Below are positions 8,356-17,665 of a stretch of DNA of 64,000 bases, piece by piece (position 1 is the stretch's first letter; the number at the start of each line of letters is the position of its first letter). The position numbers and the translations under genes are program-made. Source of the DNA: Lewinella sp. LCG006 (GTDB taxonomy: Bacteria > Bacteroidota > Bacteroidia > Chitinophagales > Saprospiraceae); assembly GCF_040784935.1 (NCBI RefSeq), contig NZ_CP160680.1:7111802-7175801 (forward strand), read 5' to 3'. The notes under the pieces are model-generated. The model was not told the origin of the DNA, did not search any database, and saw nothing but the letters and a program-made list of their open reading frames with translations.

Positions 8356-11300
8356 TCAATGTACCACTTGCAAACGCCGCCGGACTTGCCCTTCTTCGAA
8401 AAACAGGAGCAATTGATAACTGCCACTGTTCAAGAGACGAACAGGAAGCTGGAAAGACTTGGTCGCTCCCGATGGCTTAAGCACCTGCACCACCTGGCCA
8501 ATGCTATTGATGAGCTGTACTTGTTTTAGCTGCTGCCCACCCCTCCAACTAATTTGGGTGGCATCAGCTGCGGGGTTGGGATGCAATTGTAGTTGTAATT
8601 CGGCGGCTAGTTCATTGGTATTCGTAAGAATACTAAGTTCATAATTAACGATGCTATCGCAGCCATTTTCTGCCAGGAATACTTGCTGGATAAGCGTATC
8701 CTGCTGGATAACAATACCCTCCCACATACCGGGTTCGGCCAACTCAATTCCAACCGTGGTGATGGAATTGGCCAATACACTAAGGTGATAAAAGGTCGTA
8801 CTGTCATAATCGGAGAACACCAGTGTTTCCCGCAGAATGGTATCCGTAGTAATCATCTGACCAAGGTACTCCTCCCCTGCACAAAGCTCTTCAAAGATGC
8901 TGGCGGACCGCTGTGGTTTGCGAATACGGTGCTGGGTAGTTCCCGTGCGGATGGGGGCATTGAAGTCAAAGAAAATATCCGCAAAGTTGAGGAGGTCTGT
9001 CTCGAAAGGGGTGTCGGGCTGGGGTTTGATTCGGAAACTGAAAAAACCGTGGCTACCGACTTCATTACTGGTACTGTCGGGCAGATTGATATCGAGGAAA
9101 ATCACGCGCAAGACACGATCGTCAGAGATAAGCCATTCGTAAGGATGCGAAGCACTGAGTGGCGTGAAGGTACTCAAATCAAGGTAGGGAGAGAGGGTAT
9201 CTTCGAGGATCACATTGCGGGCACGATCACTCCCCACGTTCTGAAACTGGATGGTATAGTCCAGCGGCCATTCTCGCTGAATGTAATGTGCCTCAGTCAG
9301 ACCAATTGGCAAGGCTGCCTTATCATTGGGATCGTAAGGACCCACCACCTCGCGGCAAAGGACTACCCGAAACGGATCTCCCGTCCCCGTAGGCAGCAAC
9401 TCGGGGAGGTGTGGCGAATCACCGGCACTACAGTTATTGGTAAACAAGCCAACTGGAGCCGGATAGGGATGGCCGGTCGTTTGGTTGAACTGCAAGTACC
9501 AGATATTATCACCAGGTGGAAGCGGAATGGTATCTGACTCCCCCGGTCCCAAGATGACGGTACCATCCAGGTAAAGAATAATATCATCGTTGACGATACT
9601 GAGCTGATAGCTGACTGGCATAGCAGTAGCTCCTTCGCCAGTATTGCTGATCAGATAAGCAGTGGTATCATTTTGACAAAGGACATCGGCTTCGAGATTG
9701 GCACCGTCCCAGTTGAGGAGCATTTCATCGCAAAGTTCATTGGGTGTGATACTGGCTTCGAAGCAGATTTCTTCCCCCAGGATCAGCTCTTCGCAGAGCG
9801 GTTCCAACTGAATGCTGACAAAGCCCTGCTCGCCAATAGCTACCTCGCCAATGGAAAAGGTAAGCGTACTGTCTGTGGCCATACTCCAGGGGAGGTTACT
9901 ACTTACAGGCAGCAAGCGGGGATCGTGCAGCAAGGTAATCTCTACTTCGTTAGCAAGCGCCGTGCCCACATTGTGGTAACCAATGCTCACCGTCGATCCA
10001 AAACACTGACTGACGGTGGTGCTGTTAATATCAATCACTACGAGTGGACAATCTACCAGGGCTTCCGCAGAAAAATCTACCTGATAGGCACTCTGCTGGT
10101 CTGCTACTTGAAGCAAAGTATCGGCAGGGCAAGCCGCCCAATAACCGCTGGGAGGAAGTACCCTGAGGAGATAAGTTCCCGTATCGGGCAAGACCGAGCC
10201 GTACTGGCCATTAGCATTGGTGCTGGTCAATAAGTCGCGCTGGTCATTGGTAAGGCTCAGATTCCAGTTTTCGAGTGGGGGCAGGATGCTATCCGTTTGG
10301 CATTGAGCCGTAGTGTCCCAGCGGACGAAACCACTGAGGGTACTGGTACTGAGAAAATCGATGGGATAAGCGAGGATTTCGCGAATGCCCGTCAGTAGTT
10401 TAGGTGCTTCGTTCGGCATCAAAGTTGCCAGATTTGCATTGTGTGTAAAAGCCCCCGGGATCGATGGAAAGATCGAATAGGAGACAATAGGTTCAGGGAG
10501 GTAAGGCGCAGAGAGGAGTAAACCATTTAACTGGTTAATGCGATAACCCAAGACGCTGAAGTAATCGGGATAACCATCTTGATTCAAATCAACAACGGTT
10601 CCTTGCGCTGTGACATTCCCGTTATCCGCCAGGAAGATGGGGGCACCAAAGTAGGGATTTACAGGATCAAATAAGGACACACCTATCTTCACCGCCGATG
10701 AGGGCGTTCGTATTTTAAAAAGAATATCCACATAACCATCATTGTTCCAATCAGTAGGAAATACCTCCAACAACCTCTCGTTGAGGGGAATAGGAACCGT
10801 ATCCCAGGCCAAAAAATCCAGTGGTTGAGCGGTACCTGCCGCCCATTGGAGAACATTTCCAGTTTGTGCGATAAGGTCTAAGTAACCATCAGCATTTACA
10901 TCGGCCGCCCAATGGGATTGAGTGCTGTTAGGAGTAAGGCTCAAGACAAGGTCTGGCAAAAAGCTACTCGTAAACTCCCCCGTACTAGCTAAATCATTAC
11001 GCAGTAGATAGTAATCATCATTATGGTTTTTGGTCAGCACATCCTGATCGCCATCGTAGTCCCAATCACGAATCACCATCTGATCAGGTAATGCAGGAAG
11101 ATCCAGGCCTGTTTGAATTCCCTCACTCCAGCTACCATCAGCTTGCTGAAGCGTGTAGATGAGCTTTCGGTTAGTATTTAGTCCGAAAATGTCTTCAATA
11201 CCAATAGCATCAAGTTTACCATCGTTATTCAGATCGACAAACTCCTTGGCAAATCCATTCTTCATGAGTTGATAAACTAATTCTGGTGCTCCAAAAGTAC

Positions 11301-12699
11301 CATCAGCAGCCTGGGTCTGGCGATAAATACCATCGAAATGAGCACCAGAAGGAGAGACATCTCCGCAAAAAAGAAGATCTAAATCACCATCATCATCCCA
11401 GTCTTCCGTAGCTATTTTCGTAATCGTAGTGGTTGCCGTATTTAGAAGCTCGGGGGAAGAAAAACTCAGATCAGGGTTGCCACGTCTCAAAAAGACTGAT
11501 CCGGTATAAGGACCTCTCAAAGTAATTAGATCAAGTTGGTTGTCTTGGTCAAGATCTTGAACAAGAAGCTGTTCGCCGCTATACAGGTCATCAATATGAT
11601 AGGTCTGAAAGCTGAAGTTGCCAAGATTTTCTGCCCAGAAGTAGCGCGCATGGCCACCAGAAGTACTCACACTGTCGGGATCAATGGCCAAAAACAAGTC
11701 CTCATCATCATCCAGGTCGAAATCGCCAGTTGTGATACCAAGGATATCATTCTGTTGAAAAGCCAGATGGAAGGCCCCGGTACCATCTTCATTTCGCAGT
11801 ATTCGCAAATATTCGCGATAATCGCCGGGGTCATCCGATTTTTCGTAATTAATAAGCAAGTCTGGATAGCTATCATTATCCAGATCGGTCGTCGTTACAT
11901 TCCCCTTTACAATATCCTTCAAATCCTCATCTATGATGGTTCGCGATTTTTGCTCAAAGCATAGACTACAGGTTTGCTCGTAAAGGGTAAAGTAAATGTT
12001 TTCGCTATCAAACTCACCATAAAAGATCTCGTAGGATAGGAAACCGAAATCAAGGTCGCCATCCTGATCGTAATCAAATACTAAAAAATCGGAAATGTAT
12101 TCGCTATTGAAATCATTAAAAGCATCATAAAGCAGGGTATAAGCAAAATCCTGGCCAAGACCTTGATTTTTGTTGAGATACAACTCGCGGGTATTGCTCC
12201 GCAAGATGACGATGTCCTTAAGGCCATCATTATCCAGATCAGCAATGCGGAAGAAGTGATCATCCTGAACATTATTACCGAAACTTACTTGTCCATCGGT
12301 AGCAAAATTACCGCTCCCATCGTTGGGCCAAAAGGGATTTGTACCCGCAGCTATGTTTCCAGGTACCAGGTCTGGATCACCATCATTATCCATATCGTTG
12401 AGTACAAAATTGATGGCGAGGTCCGGTAACCCCCACCAAGTCGTGTCACCAAAAGGTACGGGTGTACTGAAATTGCCATTCCCGTCCTGGTTGAAAAAAG
12501 CAAGGTAGGAGCCATTGTAGCCAAAACGGTTGCCAATAAAATCCAGGTCGCCATCCTGGTCCAGATCGGCAAATTGAATATCATCAAGGTATTGCTGATC
12601 AAGCATCACTTGTACCTGGTCGCGATAGAGCTGGGCCGATAAAACCAGGAACAAACTGCTAAGAAGAAGGGTAAGGAGTGATTTCATCATGGGGATCAT
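8356..12699 (-). CDS. large secreted FG-GAP/VCBS-repeat protein with T9SS sorting domain
   Basis: A 1447-residue protein with a signal peptide (MKSLLTLLLSSLFLVLSAQ). Residues of about 40-760 carry some 13 FG-GAP/VCBS-type repeats with calcium-binding cores such as DLDQDGDLDF, DMDNDGDPDL, DWDYDGDQDV and DVNADGYLDL, expected to form beta-propeller blades. A CARDB/DUF11-like region follows, then the block PYDPNDKAALP...DYTIQFQNVGSDRARNV, a conserved module before the C-terminus in many Saprospiria secreted proteins. The last 80 residues (LHPNPAADATQISW ... QVRRRLQVVH) are a type A T9SS sorting domain. Probably exported to the cell surface, function unknown. Starts at MIPMM or the inner MKS are equally possible. 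The gene is AT-poor in its propeller repeats only through codon preference for GAT/GAC. Confidence 0.9.
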   Translation of the reverse strand: MIPMMKSLLTLLLSSLFLVLSAQLYRDQVQVMLDQQYLDDIQFADLDQDGDLDFIGNRFGYNGSYLAFFNQDGNGNFSTPVPFGDTTWWGLPDLAINFVLNDMDNDGDPDLVPGNIAAGTNPFWPNDGSGNFATDGQVSFGNNVQDDHFFRIADLDNDGLKDIVILRSNTRELYLNKNQGLGQDFAYTLLYDAFNDFNSEYISDFLVFDYDQDGDLDFGFLSYEIFYGEFDSENIYFTLYEQTCSLCFEQKSRTIIDEDLKDIVKGNVTTTDLDNDSYPDLLINYEKSDDPGDYREYLRILRNEDGTGAFHLAFQQNDILGITTGDFDLDDDEDLFLAIDPDSVSTSGGHARYFWAENLGNFSFQTYHIDDLYSGEQLLVQDLDQDNQLDLITLRGPYTGSVFLRRGNPDLSFSSPELLNTATTTITKIATEDWDDDGDLDLLFCGDVSPSGAHFDGIYRQTQAADGTFGAPELVYQLMKNGFAKEFVDLNNDGKLDAIGIEDIFGLNTNRKLIYTLQQADGSWSEGIQTGLDLPALPDQMVIRDWDYDGDQDVLTKNHNDDYYLLRNDLASTGEFTSSFLPDLVLSLTPNSTQSHWAADVNADGYLDLIAQTGNVLQWAAGTAQPLDFLAWDTVPIPLNERLLEVFPTDWNNDGYVDILFKIRTPSSAVKIGVSLFDPVNPYFGAPIFLADNGNVTAQGTVVDLNQDGYPDYFSVLGYRINQLNGLLLSAPYLPEPIVSYSIFPSIPGAFTHNANLATLMPNEAPKLLTGIREILAYPIDFLSTSTLSGFVRWDTTAQCQTDSILPPLENWNLSLTNDQRDLLTSTNANGQYGSVLPDTGTYLLRVLPPSGYWAACPADTLLQVADQQSAYQVDFSAEALVDCPLVVIDINSTTVSQCFGSTVSIGYHNVGTALANEVEITLLHDPRLLPVSSNLPWSMATDSTLTFSIGEVAIGEQGFVSIQLEPLCEELILGEEICFEASITPNELCDEMLLNWDGANLEADVLCQNDTTAYLISNTGEGATAMPVSYQLSIVNDDIILYLDGTVILGPGESDTIPLPPGDNIWYLQFNQTTGHPYPAPVGLFTNNCSAGDSPHLPELLPTGTGDPFRVVLCREVVGPYDPNDKAALPIGLTEAHYIQREWPLDYTIQFQNVGSDRARNVILEDTLSPYLDLSTFTPLSASHPYEWLISDDRVLRVIFLDINLPDSTSNEVGSHGFFSFRIKPQPDTPFETDLLNFADIFFDFNAPIRTGTTQHRIRKPQRSASIFEELCAGEEYLGQMITTDTILRETLVFSDYDSTTFYHLSVLANSITTVGIELAEPGMWEGIVIQQDTLIQQVFLAENGCDSIVNYELSILTNTNELAAELQLQLHPNPAADATQISWRGGQQLKQVQLINSIGQVVQVLKPSGATKSFQLPVRLLNSGSYQLLLFFEEGQVRRRLQVVH

Positions 12700-12824
12700 T
12701 TTTTTCTTATTACCAAAGATGCAATCAGTAGCTTATTAAAAAAAGAACATTGTTTATAAAAAAAACATAATAAAACATCCTTATTTAATTTATTATCAAT
12801 AGATTAGCAAAAAATAACTACAAA

Positions 12825-14222
12825 ATGGCAAAGCCATCTGCCTTCAGAATACTGTCTGTTTTGGATACGCGCGAGCAAAAAAAGCTGCTGGTGTATTTGC
12901 AAAGTAAGTTTTTCTCCAACAGCAAGGAGTTGGCCCCTTTGTTGAAAGGCTGGCAGTCGCTTAAGGGGAAGCCGTTGGACAAGGAGATGATTTTTGCGAA
13001 AGCAAAACCGCAGCGAAAGTTCAATAAGCGTGATTGGTACCTGATGGTCAGTAGGTTACAGGCGGCTACAGAATCCTTCCTTGGTTTACGGCATTTTGAA
13101 GAAGATAAAGCCCAGCAGCAATTGTCCCTTTTGCGGGCTTTACGCCAATTGCAGTTGCCAGTATTTTTTGAACGAACTTTTCGGCAAACAAAGAAAACCG
13201 CAGCAAAGGAAAAACGTGCCGAGGCCAAGCACCTATTGTGGGAATACCAATTGGAGCTAGAGTACTACGACTATATCGCTAGCCCTAAACGCGGCGAGCG
13301 CACCAACCTGCAAGAGGTTACGGATAAGCTGGATCACTTCTTCATAGCGGAGAAGTTGCGGCATGCCTGTTTGGCCCACAGTCGTTGGTTGGCTAACCAG
13401 GAAGACTATTCCATACGCTATCTGGAAGCAATTTTGATGGATTTGGACGAACGCCCGGAATTGTTCAAAGTGCCTGCGATTGTGATGTACGCGAGTTGTT
13501 ATCAGGCCATTGCCGAAGGTGGTGAAGAAGAGGATTTTCGTCGTCTGCGCCGGGTGTTGGAACATTTCCAGGATAATTTCCCGTCGGCAGAAATTAGAGA
13601 CGTTTATCTACTAGCCATCAATTTTTGTATTCGGGCAATGAACCAGGGGCGACCGGAATTTATCGCAGAAACCCAGGCGCTTTACCAGGAAAGTCTGGCC
13701 GGTGGTTATCTTTTAGAAGATGGCCAACTCCCCAGCAGCACTTTTACCAACATCGTCGCACTGGGGCTCAAGCTGGAAAACTATGCGGGCATTGCTACAT
13801 TTATTCAAACCTACGCAAAAGACTTACCAGGGCCCGAGCGGGAGTCGGTGGTGTATTTCAACTTGGCCCGCCTCTATCATGCACAGGAGGAATACGAGCA
13901 GTCCCTGCGTGCTATTTTGCAAGTAGACACCAAAGAGCCTTTCCTCTACTTGGGAGCCAAAAGTCTGCAAGTACGCATTTTCGTAGAGCTGGAAGAGTGG
14001 GATGCTCTGGATAGTCTACTCGACCAACTACGTGTATACCTCCAACGAAAAAATGACCTGGGCTACCGTGGTGAAAGCTACCGTCATTTGCTCCACTTTT
14101 GCCGTCGTTTAAGGCAGCTTGCTCCCGGGGATCGTGCAGCCCGTCAGCAACTTCGCTCAGAAATCGTAGATGCTCCCAGTTTTGCGGAAAAAGAATGGTT
14201 TTTAAAGCGGATATTGGTATAA
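12825..14222 (+). CDS. large helical protein of unknown function (Saprospiria-type)
   Basis: A 465-residue, apparently cytosolic protein with no signal peptide or membrane segment. It is almost entirely helical, rich in Leu, Glu, Gln and aromatic residues, and its C-terminal half (ARLYHAQEEYEQSLRAIL, SLQVRIFVELEEWDALDSLLDQL) has the spacing of TPR-like helical hairpins. I do not recognise a named family. Its layout (N-terminal LDTREQKKLLVYLQSKFF, a central YQLELEYYDYI segment, then a repeat region) resembles the 509-residue product at 21253-22782, so the two may be distant paralogs. It is followed by aceK on the same strand after a hairpin element, so co-transcription is uncertain. Confidence 0.75.
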   Translation: MAKPSAFRILSVLDTREQKKLLVYLQSKFFSNSKELAPLLKGWQSLKGKPLDKEMIFAKAKPQRKFNKRDWYLMVSRLQAATESFLGLRHFEEDKAQQQLSLLRALRQLQLPVFFERTFRQTKKTAAKEKRAEAKHLLWEYQLELEYYDYIASPKRGERTNLQEVTDKLDHFFIAEKLRHACLAHSRWLANQEDYSIRYLEAILMDLDERPELFKVPAIVMYASCYQAIAEGGEEEDFRRLRRVLEHFQDNFPSAEIRDVYLLAINFCIRAMNQGRPEFIAETQALYQESLAGGYLLEDGQLPSSTFTNIVALGLKLENYAGIATFIQTYAKDLPGPERESVVYFNLARLYHAQEEYEQSLRAILQVDTKEPFLYLGAKSLQVRIFVELEEWDALDSLLDQLRVYLQRKNDLGYRGESYRHLLHFCRRLRQLAPGDRAARQQLRSEIVDAPSFAEKEWFLKRILV

Positions 14223-14223
14223 T

Positions 14224-14372
14224 GAAGTCGGAAGGCGGAAAGCGGAAAGCGGAAGTGTTTTGGATCAGCTAGTGTCAAGATAAACTGAGACAGGAATGAA
14301 GAAACACCACCTTTTCATATGTACATGTATCTCGTTAATTCCGACTTCCCACTTCCCACTTTGAAAAGCATT
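14224..14372. repeat. dispersed GTCGGAAG hairpin element, copy 1
   Basis: The gap between the helical protein gene and aceK begins with GAAGTCGGAAGGCGG and ends with AATTCCGACTTCCCACTTCC, which pair as the arms of a long hairpin. The same arms and a similar GTATCTCGTTAATTCCGAC block occur at 40481-40616, and related forms in the array at 32718-33904 and at 60071-60283. Confidence 0.65.
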
Positions 14373-14409
14373 TAATACCCACTTGCTTTATCTCGCTAAA
14401 CCTTCCTTT

Positions 14410-16179
14410 ATGCTATTCGAAAAACTCATCCCCTACGAAGCTGCTTGCCTGATCATGGAGGCTTATATTGCCTACCACGGGAAGTACAAGCGGATCACTA
14501 AAAGAGCACAAATTCGCTTTGAGCGCAAGGATTGGCATGGCATTCAGGAGGATAGTCGTGGGCGGATTACGCTCTATAAAGAAACAGTAGGAGAAACCAC
14601 CAAGCGGCTGCTAGACTTTTTGGGGGAAAGGGCCCACGATCGAGACTTGTGGCTACATACGAAAGTGCATTATGCAGAAGAGGTGGCCAACTTCAACACT
14701 CGTAATATTGCGGAATCCTTTTACAATTCCGTCTTCCGGCATGCGCATCACGGCGAGTTGGGCAAAGACGACGAACTGATGTTTGTCCACGGTAGGGGTA
14801 GCTATAGAGAATTCAAGAGTACCATCCCCATCTACTATACCTTACCGCTGACGGGCTCCTACGAGCTGACACTAAAGCATATCCTTGAATACTACGCTTT
14901 TGATATCCCTTATGAAGATCAGGAGCGTGACCTGGGCTACCTGCTGCGAAGTTTAAGAGAATGGGCAGCTGAAAATACAGTGGAGGGATTTCCGGCACAG
15001 TTGCAAGTTTTGAAATCCGTTTTCTACCGCAACAAAGCAGCTTACGTAGTGGGACGGCTGCTACAATACGGCAAACCTACCCCCTTTGTGATGCCTATCC
15101 TACACGGAAAAAATGGGCTAATTGTGGATGCCTTGCTTTTACAAGAACAAGAGGTTAGCACCATCTTTTCCTACAACCGCGCCTACTTTTTAGTGGATGT
15201 AGATATCGCCAGTGAGATGGTTGACTTTTTACGGTCAATCATGCCGACGAAGAGTTTAGGAGAAATGTACAATTCCATTGGGTTCGAAAAACACGGAAAA
15301 ACGGTATTCTACCGCGATTTTGAACGCCACTTGGCCCAAACGATGGACGAGTTTTGCTTTCCGGCAGGAATCAAAGGGATGGTGATGACGGTATTTACCT
15401 TGCCCTCCCACCCTACTGTTTTTAAGGTGATCAAAGACAAATTTAAGCCACCTAAGCAAGTTACCTTCCAGGATGTAGTAGAACGCTATGAACTGGTAAA
15501 CAAACACGACCGGGTAGGCAGGATGGCCGATAGTTACCTTTTTCAGCAACTGGCATTGCCATTGGACCGCGTGGCAAAGGAGGTACTCAAGGAGCTGCAA
15601 GAAGAATGTGCTTCCCAGATTGAGGTCACCTCCGACACTTTGATCATCAAACATTGCTACATTGAAAAACGGATGATTCCGCTGGATGTTTATCTGCAAA
15701 AAGCCAATGATCACGAGGCACGCGAAGCCATCAACGAATACGGCAAGGCGATCAAGGAGATGGCTGCAGTGAATATTTTCCCAGGGGATATGCTACTCAA
15801 AAACTTCGGGGTTACTCGCCTCAAGCGGGTGGTCTTTTATGATTATGATGAGATCGGTTTTCTGACGGATTACAAATTCCGGTCTATCCCTGCTCCCCGC
15901 GACCCTTGGGACGAGATGGCGGCAGAGCCCTACTACCACGTGGGGCCTCATGATGTTTTCCCCGAAGAGTTTCCGCGCTTCCTGGTTGCCAATGAGCAAC
16001 ATCGAGCATTTTTGATGGAACTCCATCCGGATCTTTTTACGCCCGATTTTTGGCAAAGGGTGCAAGAGCTACACCGCCGGGGAGAGATTGCCACCGTGTA
16101 CCCCTACCGGCGGCGGCGTGCGTTTCGGCACTTGTACGGTGGTGAACCACGGGAAGCTTATTTCGTGGATGATTATTGA
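14410..16179 (+). CDS. aceK: isocitrate dehydrogenase kinase/phosphatase
   Basis: A 589-residue AceK, close to the 578 residues of the E. coli enzyme. The N-terminal regulatory half includes YNSVFRHAHHG and RGRGSYREFKSTIPIYYTLP-like text; the kinase-like half shows GIKGMVMTVFTLPSHPTVFKVIKDKF (ATP-binding region, in part), the catalytic Asp in FPGDMLLKNFGVTR, and the metal-binding YDYDEIG followed by EPYYHVGPHDVFPEEF. AceK phosphorylates and dephosphorylates isocitrate dehydrogenase to divert carbon to the glyoxylate shunt. No aceA or aceB lies nearby. The start at MLFEKLIPYE avoids a 9-codon extension into the hairpin region. The family is best known from Proteobacteria, so its occurrence here is of interest. 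Confidence 0.93.
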   Translation: MLFEKLIPYEAACLIMEAYIAYHGKYKRITKRAQIRFERKDWHGIQEDSRGRITLYKETVGETTKRLLDFLGERAHDRDLWLHTKVHYAEEVANFNTRNIAESFYNSVFRHAHHGELGKDDELMFVHGRGSYREFKSTIPIYYTLPLTGSYELTLKHILEYYAFDIPYEDQERDLGYLLRSLREWAAENTVEGFPAQLQVLKSVFYRNKAAYVVGRLLQYGKPTPFVMPILHGKNGLIVDALLLQEQEVSTIFSYNRAYFLVDVDIASEMVDFLRSIMPTKSLGEMYNSIGFEKHGKTVFYRDFERHLAQTMDEFCFPAGIKGMVMTVFTLPSHPTVFKVIKDKFKPPKQVTFQDVVERYELVNKHDRVGRMADSYLFQQLALPLDRVAKEVLKELQEECASQIEVTSDTLIIKHCYIEKRMIPLDVYLQKANDHEAREAINEYGKAIKEMAAVNIFPGDMLLKNFGVTRLKRVVFYDYDEIGFLTDYKFRSIPAPRDPWDEMAAEPYYHVGPHDVFPEEFPRFLVANEQHRAFLMELHPDLFTPDFWQRVQELHRRGEIATVYPYRRRRAFRHLYGGEPREAYFVDDY

Positions 16180-16201
16180 GGGGATGAAGGATTCATCATT
16201 A

Positions 16202-16608
16202 CTAAAGAATTTCCTTCGCATCTTTGATAATTGCTTCCAGCGAACGGTTATACATGTCAAACAACTTGGGGTTGTATTCCTTATTTACCTCAATGACAGG
16301 AATCTTACTGCGAGGAATTCCGAAAGTGTAATTAGATACCAGCATTTTACCCGCAAAGCTACTACGGTCTACCGATAAAAAATGAGCAGTAGGAAAATGT
16401 TTATAGGTGTAAATTTCAAATTGGGCCCCTTCACATAATGCCGCAAGTTCTGCTTTAATTTTCTTAAGATCCTCGATAATTTGAGGAATTAGTGCGTCAC
16501 CAAAAGCATCTTCCGGTAATACCGTAGCACGGTCTGTAAAATAGGCGCGCGTTAAATTACTATCTGGATCAGCGAGGTAACATTTGATCACTACCCCCCT
16601 ACCTAATA
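16202..16608 (-). pseudogene. C-terminal part of a regulator-like gene disrupted by nested insertion sequences
   Basis: This 134-codon segment (GRGVVIKCYLADPDSNLT ... SLEAIIKDAKEIL) has no start of its own; it begins at the TA target site of the IS630-family element. Joining it to the segment at 20285-20785 across a single TA restores one open frame of 301 residues through the sequence PILALLGRGVVIKCYLADP. The C-terminal region looks like a phospholipase D-like ligand or sensor domain found after HTH domains (DUF5919-like), with the pattern LGRGVVIKCYLADP and later FEIYTYKHFPTAHFLSVD. It ends convergently 22 bases from aceK. Confidence 0.8.
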
Positions 16609-16651
16609 TACCCGTCACTAAGTAGTTTGGGAAAAATTCGTATTTTTTGGC

Positions 16652-17497
16652 GTGAAAATCAAGCTAAGTCAATCCGAGTACGATCAATTACGTCAAATTC
16701 AGAAGCATCCGAATTTGCCCCCGCGTCAATTCCGCAAGGTTACGGTCTTGATTATGTTGCATCAGGGACATAAGATCAAGGTCATTGAGGCTGCGCTGGG
16801 TTTGGATGATAATACCATCAGACGTTACGCGAAAGCCTTTTATGAAAAGGGATTGACGGCTTACCTCTTGGATGGGTTTACGCCCTATTCAGGAAAACTG
16901 AACGAGGAAGAGATTTTACTCTTGACAGCTCACTTGGAAGAGAACTTGTACGAAGAAGCCGCTTCCATTTGTGAGTATGTTCAAGTAACCTTTGGCGTTA
17001 TTTATTCGGTATCTGGTATGACTCAGCTCCTGCATCGCATTGGCTTTGTATACAAGCAGACCAAGGCAGTAGCCAGCAAAGCTAACGAACAAGATCAGCT
17101 GGATTTTCTAGATGACGTACTGCCCAAACTTTTGGAACAAGCCGTACAAGGAGAAGCAGTAGTATACTACGCTGATGGCTGTCATCCCACCCATAATACC
17201 AAAACGGGGAGAGCTTGGATACGCAAGGGCCGAGACTTTGAGGTGGACTGTAATAGCGGTCGTAAACGGGTAAATATCAACGGTGCGATCAATGCACTTA
17301 AGCCTGAGCACCTGGTTTATGACATCACTGATTCTATCAATGCACAGTCTACCCAACGGCTGTGCCGGCAATTATTGAAGAAACATCCAAAGAAGAAAAT
17401 ATATCTGATCTGCGATAATGCCCGCTATAATCGCAATAAAATGCTCCAGGACTGGGCCGCTGATCAGCGCATAGAATTTGTATTTCTACCCCCTTAT
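16652..17497 (+). pseudogene. IS630-family transposase, 5' part (interrupted)
   Basis: The first 282 codons of a transposase starting at GTG (gtg aaa atc aag). An N-terminal HTH domain (IKVIEAALGLDDNTIRRYAK) is followed by the DDE_3 catalytic domain, with the first Asp in VVYYADGCHPTHNT and the second in LICDNARYNRNKM. The gene is cut after FVFLPPY by the IS21-family element. Reading on into the inserted DNA gives a stop after six foreign codons. The missing third acidic residue is in the 3' part at 20066-20275. Confidence 0.9.
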
Positions 17498-17665
17498 TGC
17501 ATATTCCGGTCCATCTGACCCCCCTATTCCGATTTGGTCTGACCCCCTCATTCCGGAGCTTTGACCCCCCTAGGATGTTAATAACTTTCCGGAGGTCTGA
17601 CCCCCTAGTAAAAAGTGGAAGTTTGGTTAAAATGCTATCTCGTGTGGCTATCAAAGCTGCACAGT

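Noticed and set aside
8683-9537. 284-codon open frame antisense to the FG-GAP gene
   Set aside because: The opposite strand encodes a convincing secreted repeat protein with T9SS tail; the antisense frame has no family-like features and is a shadow.
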